From assembly GCA_965242735.1 (NCBI GenBank), contig OZ251497.1, forward strand, positions 2,542,001 to 2,606,000: a stretch of 64,000 bases of DNA, in the 5' to 3' direction. Source of the DNA: G958295645 sp965242735. Its GTDB lineage: Bacteria > Gemmatimonadota > Gemmatimonadetes > Longimicrobiales > Gaopeijiaceae. Of this stretch, positions 61,492-64,000 are shown in pieces (the stretch's first letter is position 1; every line of letters starts with the position of its first letter). The notes beneath the pieces are model-generated. The model searched no databases. It was not told the origin of the DNA and was given only the letters and a program-made list of their open reading frames with translations. Both the position numbers and the translations under genes were made by a program.

Positions 61492-62754
61492 ATGACCTCT
61501 ACCCGAAACCCTCGCGATCCCCTAGCCCAACAACGACTTGCCCGCAGACGCCAAGCCCGGCACCTAGCACGTCTTAAGGCCCGCCGCCGAACACGTGCCA
61601 GTTCCATTGAGATTGCTCGACAGGACAACCTCCTTCAGTACTATATCGCTTCTACGAATAGGAACGACAAGAGACGGCTTACTCGGCACATGACAATTAC
61701 CTGTCCATCTATCTTTTCCTTTATCGACAACCCCGATGACACATTGAAGGTCATCGATGAACTTGCTCTCGCAGCTAGCAGTAACAATGTGCACGATATT
61801 TCTATAGACCAACGCAACTGCAAGTTCCTTGACCTCGGAGCCGAAGCAGTTGCATCAGTACTTGCTCGTACTGCCTTGCATCGCAAGAGACTCAGAGGCT
61901 TCTTGCCGGACGACCCCGGTCAACAAGCCATCGTCTTGTCTGCAGGCATGCCTCGAGCACTTGGTCTTTCCGAGCCATCGTCCAATATGAAGGTCTTCGA
62001 TTTACTTCGTGGCCTTAGAGCTGATACGCCATCAGGTAGTAGTACCAGGGCTGAAAGTGCAACGACTCAGATGGTCGAATACCTCGATGATTGCTTGCAA
62101 GTGTATCATCATTGTCTCACAATACCTGGAAAGAAGCGTTTCGCAGATCTCGTTGGCGAGGTGATAGCAAATGCTGAAGAACATAGTGGACGCAGAGAAT
62201 GGTGGATAGCAGGATATCTACGAAAGCACAAGGACACATCCTCTGGCGATTGTCATATTGCGATCTTCAATTTGGGTGACACACTTGCCACTAGTTTACA
62301 GACCCTTCCGGACGACGCTCGTTTGCGTGCAGACATAGAGAAATTGATCAGGAAGCATGAAACGCAGTGGCTTGTCCGGCAGTGGCAACCGGATGATCTC
62401 TGGACGCTCTATGCACTACAAGGCAGAGTTTCATGTCGCAACACAGATGCTTACAACATCTCTGATAATGGTCAAGGCACCGCCGATATGATTCAAGAAT
62501 TTCAGGCGCTAAGTACTGATCGTATTGGCGACACGAAAATGTGCGTGTTGTCAGGACATACGCACATATTGTTTGACAAGAAGTATAGGATGACCAGGAA
62601 AGATTCAGTCAGAATCATTGCGTTCAATCAAGCTAACGACTTAGCGCAGAGACCCGATAAGGAGTACGTAAGACATTTGGAACGATCTTTTCCTGGAACA
62701 TTAGTTTCCCTAAGATTCACGCTTGACGAGGAGCATTTACGTGACATCGCCTAA
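61492..62754 (+). CDS. GHKL-ATPase-like protein of unknown function
   Basis: From ATG 61492 (GAGAAGG just upstream; ATG 61444 is an alternative) the product has 420 residues. The N-terminus is Arg-rich (QQRLARRRQARHLARLKARR). The centre has LVGEVIANAEEHSGRREWWI, similar to the N-box of histidine-kinase-like ATPases, and DNGQGTADMIQEFQ resembles a G-box. The last part (MCVLSGHTHILFDKKYRM, LVSLRFTL) completes the ATPase-like end. No receiver, sensor or membrane part is visible. Low GC and AT-rich codons contrast with the chromosome. It overlaps the next gene, forming a two-gene unit. Confidence 0.65.
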   Translation: MTSTRNPRDPLAQQRLARRRQARHLARLKARRRTRASSIEIARQDNLLQYYIASTNRNDKRRLTRHMTITCPSIFSFIDNPDDTLKVIDELALAASSNNVHDISIDQRNCKFLDLGAEAVASVLARTALHRKRLRGFLPDDPGQQAIVLSAGMPRALGLSEPSSNMKVFDLLRGLRADTPSGSSTRAESATTQMVEYLDDCLQVYHHCLTIPGKKRFADLVGEVIANAEEHSGRREWWIAGYLRKHKDTSSGDCHIAIFNLGDTLATSLQTLPDDARLRADIEKLIRKHETQWLVRQWQPDDLWTLYALQGRVSCRNTDAYNISDNGQGTADMIQEFQALSTDRIGDTKMCVLSGHTHILFDKKYRMTRKDSVRIIAFNQANDLAQRPDKEYVRHLERSFPGTLVSLRFTLDEEHLRDIA

Positions 62755-63073
62755 CACACCGACGATTGACCTTGGGCGGTTTCGGTCACATGGCGGAAGG
62801 GTGTTTGTCGGCCGCGAAAGAGGGGCATGGTGTCGAAAAAAGACTGATCTAGACGGCATAGATGAGAGAAGGGAAAATGTATGCATTCATATTCCAGAAG
62901 ATACATACTCGGTAAATTCCTCTTTTTTCCTAGCCATGTTTGGACCATCAATTCGTCATCTCGGAGAAGAAACATTTCGAAGACAATATAGTTTTACTGG
63001 ATGGGACGCCAGCGTTACTATAGCCGACGGCATTCGAGAGGCACTTCGTGACGATAGCCCTCTCCAAATATGA
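62741..63073 (+). CDS. STAS-like (DUF4325-type) protein
   Basis: GTG at 62741 with GAGGAG seven bases upstream gives 110 residues and a 14-base overlap with the preceding gene. The segment IPEDTYSVNSSFFLAMFGPS and IRHLGEETFRRQYSFTG resembles the STAS-like DUF4325 pattern (a strand, then V-x-SSF, helix, then LG). STAS-like proteins often pair with GHKL ATPases in anti-sigma-type switches, which fits the gene order. Function here is inferred only. Confidence 0.6.
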   Translation: MTSPNTPTIDLGRFRSHGGRVFVGRERGAWCRKKTDLDGIDERRENVCIHIPEDTYSVNSSFFLAMFGPSIRHLGEETFRRQYSFTGWDASVTIADGIREALRDDSPLQI

Positions 63074-63091
63074 TAGTCAGCGTTTGAACCA

Positions 63092-63646
63092 ATGGCGACT
63101 TGGATGTCGAAGATGATTGACGTCATTGCCGTTGCATCTTCTGCTGCGGCAGCTATTTTTTCATGGCTGGCCGTTCGGCAGGTGAAGAAGCAGAGCCAGG
63201 AGAACCGGCACTTCTGGAGATCGGAGCGTCACGCGGAAGTCTATCGAGCCGTCGTAAGGGAGCCCGTCATCGCGAGCAAGGGTTTATTCTTTGCATGTGT
63301 CAGAGAAGCGGTAACAAGAAGCATAGAAGGAGCCACTGGTATTTCTGAGGATGAGAAGATTCGACGTTTCTTGAAAGAGTTTAATGCAGCTTTCTTCGCG
63401 TATAGGGCAAGTCTGAGTGAGCTTAGAGAAATGGACGTATTCGATTTGAGCAGATTTACTTCTGCCGTGATGGAAAAAACTGAGGAATTGCAAGACGAGG
63501 TAACTGACCTTTTCGATGCTGAAAAGTCGGTGTGCGGAGAAGAAATCGATAAGCCTTTAGCCCGCTACTCCGGCTGGCTAGCGAACGCGCTGGCTCAAAG
63601 TGATCCCGGGATTTCCAGCGATGTTTATGGCAGACGCCACAGGTAG
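63092..63646 (+). CDS. Single-pass membrane protein of unknown function
   Basis: 184 residues. One N-terminal membrane helix (VIAVASSAAAAIFSWLAVRQ) is followed by a charged, helical cytoplasmic part (KKQSQENRHFWRSERHAEVY, ELREMDVFDLSRFTSAVMEK). Small membrane proteins with this layout often accompany defence genes, but no family can be named. ATG at 63092, 18 bases after the STAS-like gene; low GC like its neighbours. Confidence 0.6.
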   Translation: MATWMSKMIDVIAVASSAAAAIFSWLAVRQVKKQSQENRHFWRSERHAEVYRAVVREPVIASKGLFFACVREAVTRSIEGATGISEDEKIRRFLKEFNAAFFAYRASLSELREMDVFDLSRFTSAVMEKTEELQDEVTDLFDAEKSVCGEEIDKPLARYSGWLANALAQSDPGISSDVYGRRHR

Positions 63647-63786
63647 CCCGCTATGCCCCGTGCTAGCACTCGAACTGAGCGGGTAAGCAGCCGCGTGCGT
63701 TTCGTTGTCCTTGCTCCGTAGGCAAACATTCTTGAGCTTCAACGTCTGGAGCAAACCATGGTCCGGAAACTCACAACCCATTCCTC

Positions 63787-64000
63787 ATGACCACCGACAC
63801 CAGCGAACGCGGCCTTGAACGCCTGATCTGCGCGGCTATGACGGGTGCGCCCTGCGACCCGGACGGGCGCGGCGTTGGCGACACCGACGCAGGCGGGCAC
63901 CCGACCACGCTCCCCTCAGAAGCCCGCGAGCCGCGGCCCCCCTACCCTGCTGGCGATCCCGCCGGCGAGTCCCGCGGCTCCGGCTGGCTCTGCGGCGACC
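63787..64000 (+). CDS. hsdR: Type I restriction endonuclease HsdR, cut by the right window edge
   Basis: The first 71 codons are visible: MTTDTSERGLERLICAAMTG, then an Asp/Gly/Pro-rich stretch and GSGWLCGD. HsdR proteins commonly open with ERGLExLI..aMTG and then GWxxGDPxDYDR, so this is very likely the motor-nuclease subunit of the hsdM/hsdS locus. The catalytic and helicase domains are outside the window. It is 3.7 kb downstream of the AlbA_2 gene, separated by transposase remnants and the low-GC module. ATG at 63787; no clear ribosome binding site. Confidence 0.75.
   Translation, partial: MTTDTSERGLERLICAAMTGAPCDPDGRGVGDTDAGGHPTTLPSEAREPRPPYPAGDPAGESRGSGWLCGD

Overview
The window is a GC-rich bacterial chromosome segment. 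A core transcription/translation super-cluster lies on the minus strand (about 1-37.9 kb). A plus-strand block of envelope and metabolic genes follows (38.3-51.7 kb), and the right end (51.9-64 kb) is an accessory defence-type region. Long SusC/SusD-type outer-membrane genes, signal peptides ending in A-A-Q, a penicillin-acylase homologue and a large M14 carboxypeptidase suggest the Gemmatimonadota or a related FCB-group lineage. That placement is inference; there is no rRNA gene in the window.

Minus-strand core, read in its own direction (right to left): tRNA-Tyr, tRNA-Gly, tRNA-Thr, tuf copy 2, secE, nusG, rplK, rplA, rplJ, rplL, rpoB, rpoC, rpsL, rpsG, fusA, tuf copy 1, rpsJ, rplC, rplD, rplW, rplB, rpsS, rplV, rpsC, rplP, rpmC, rpsQ, rplN, rplX, rplE, rpsH, rplF, rplR, rpsE, rpmD, rplO, secY, adk, map, rpmJ, rpsM, rpsK, rpsD, rpoA, rplQ, and a cut membrane-protein gene. 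Departures from the usual order: rpsN, infA and rpmG are missing from their normal slots; a plus-strand acylase sits inside the str operon between rpsG and fusA; RpoC carries an insertion of roughly 450 residues; L4 has a repetitive acidic tail; S12 has Arg at position 88.

The middle block holds a YchF-type GTPase, a SusC/SusD pair, an orphan lipoprotein resembling a TonB plug, tRNA-Asn with a duplicated 3' half, a family 2 glycosyltransferase, queG, an outer-membrane barrel protein and an M14 peptidase.

The right end is the most unusual part. A DUF4143-type ATPase precedes a type I restriction-modification locus whose methyltransferase (HsdM) is fused in frame to a complete PIN (VapC-like) domain. 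Four tandem homologous proteins of about 71 residues follow, in the usual place of a PIN antitoxin. Then come an HsdS with two essentially identical target-recognition repeats and an AlbA_2/ATPase protein. Every junction in this run overlaps by 4 or 8 bases. HsdR begins only at the window edge. It is separated from the rest by two decayed transposase genes and a low-GC set: a GHKL-ATPase-like gene, a STAS-like gene and a single-pass membrane protein. I read this as a restriction system with a built-in toxin-antitoxin module and a second candidate defence or signalling module between hsdS and hsdR.
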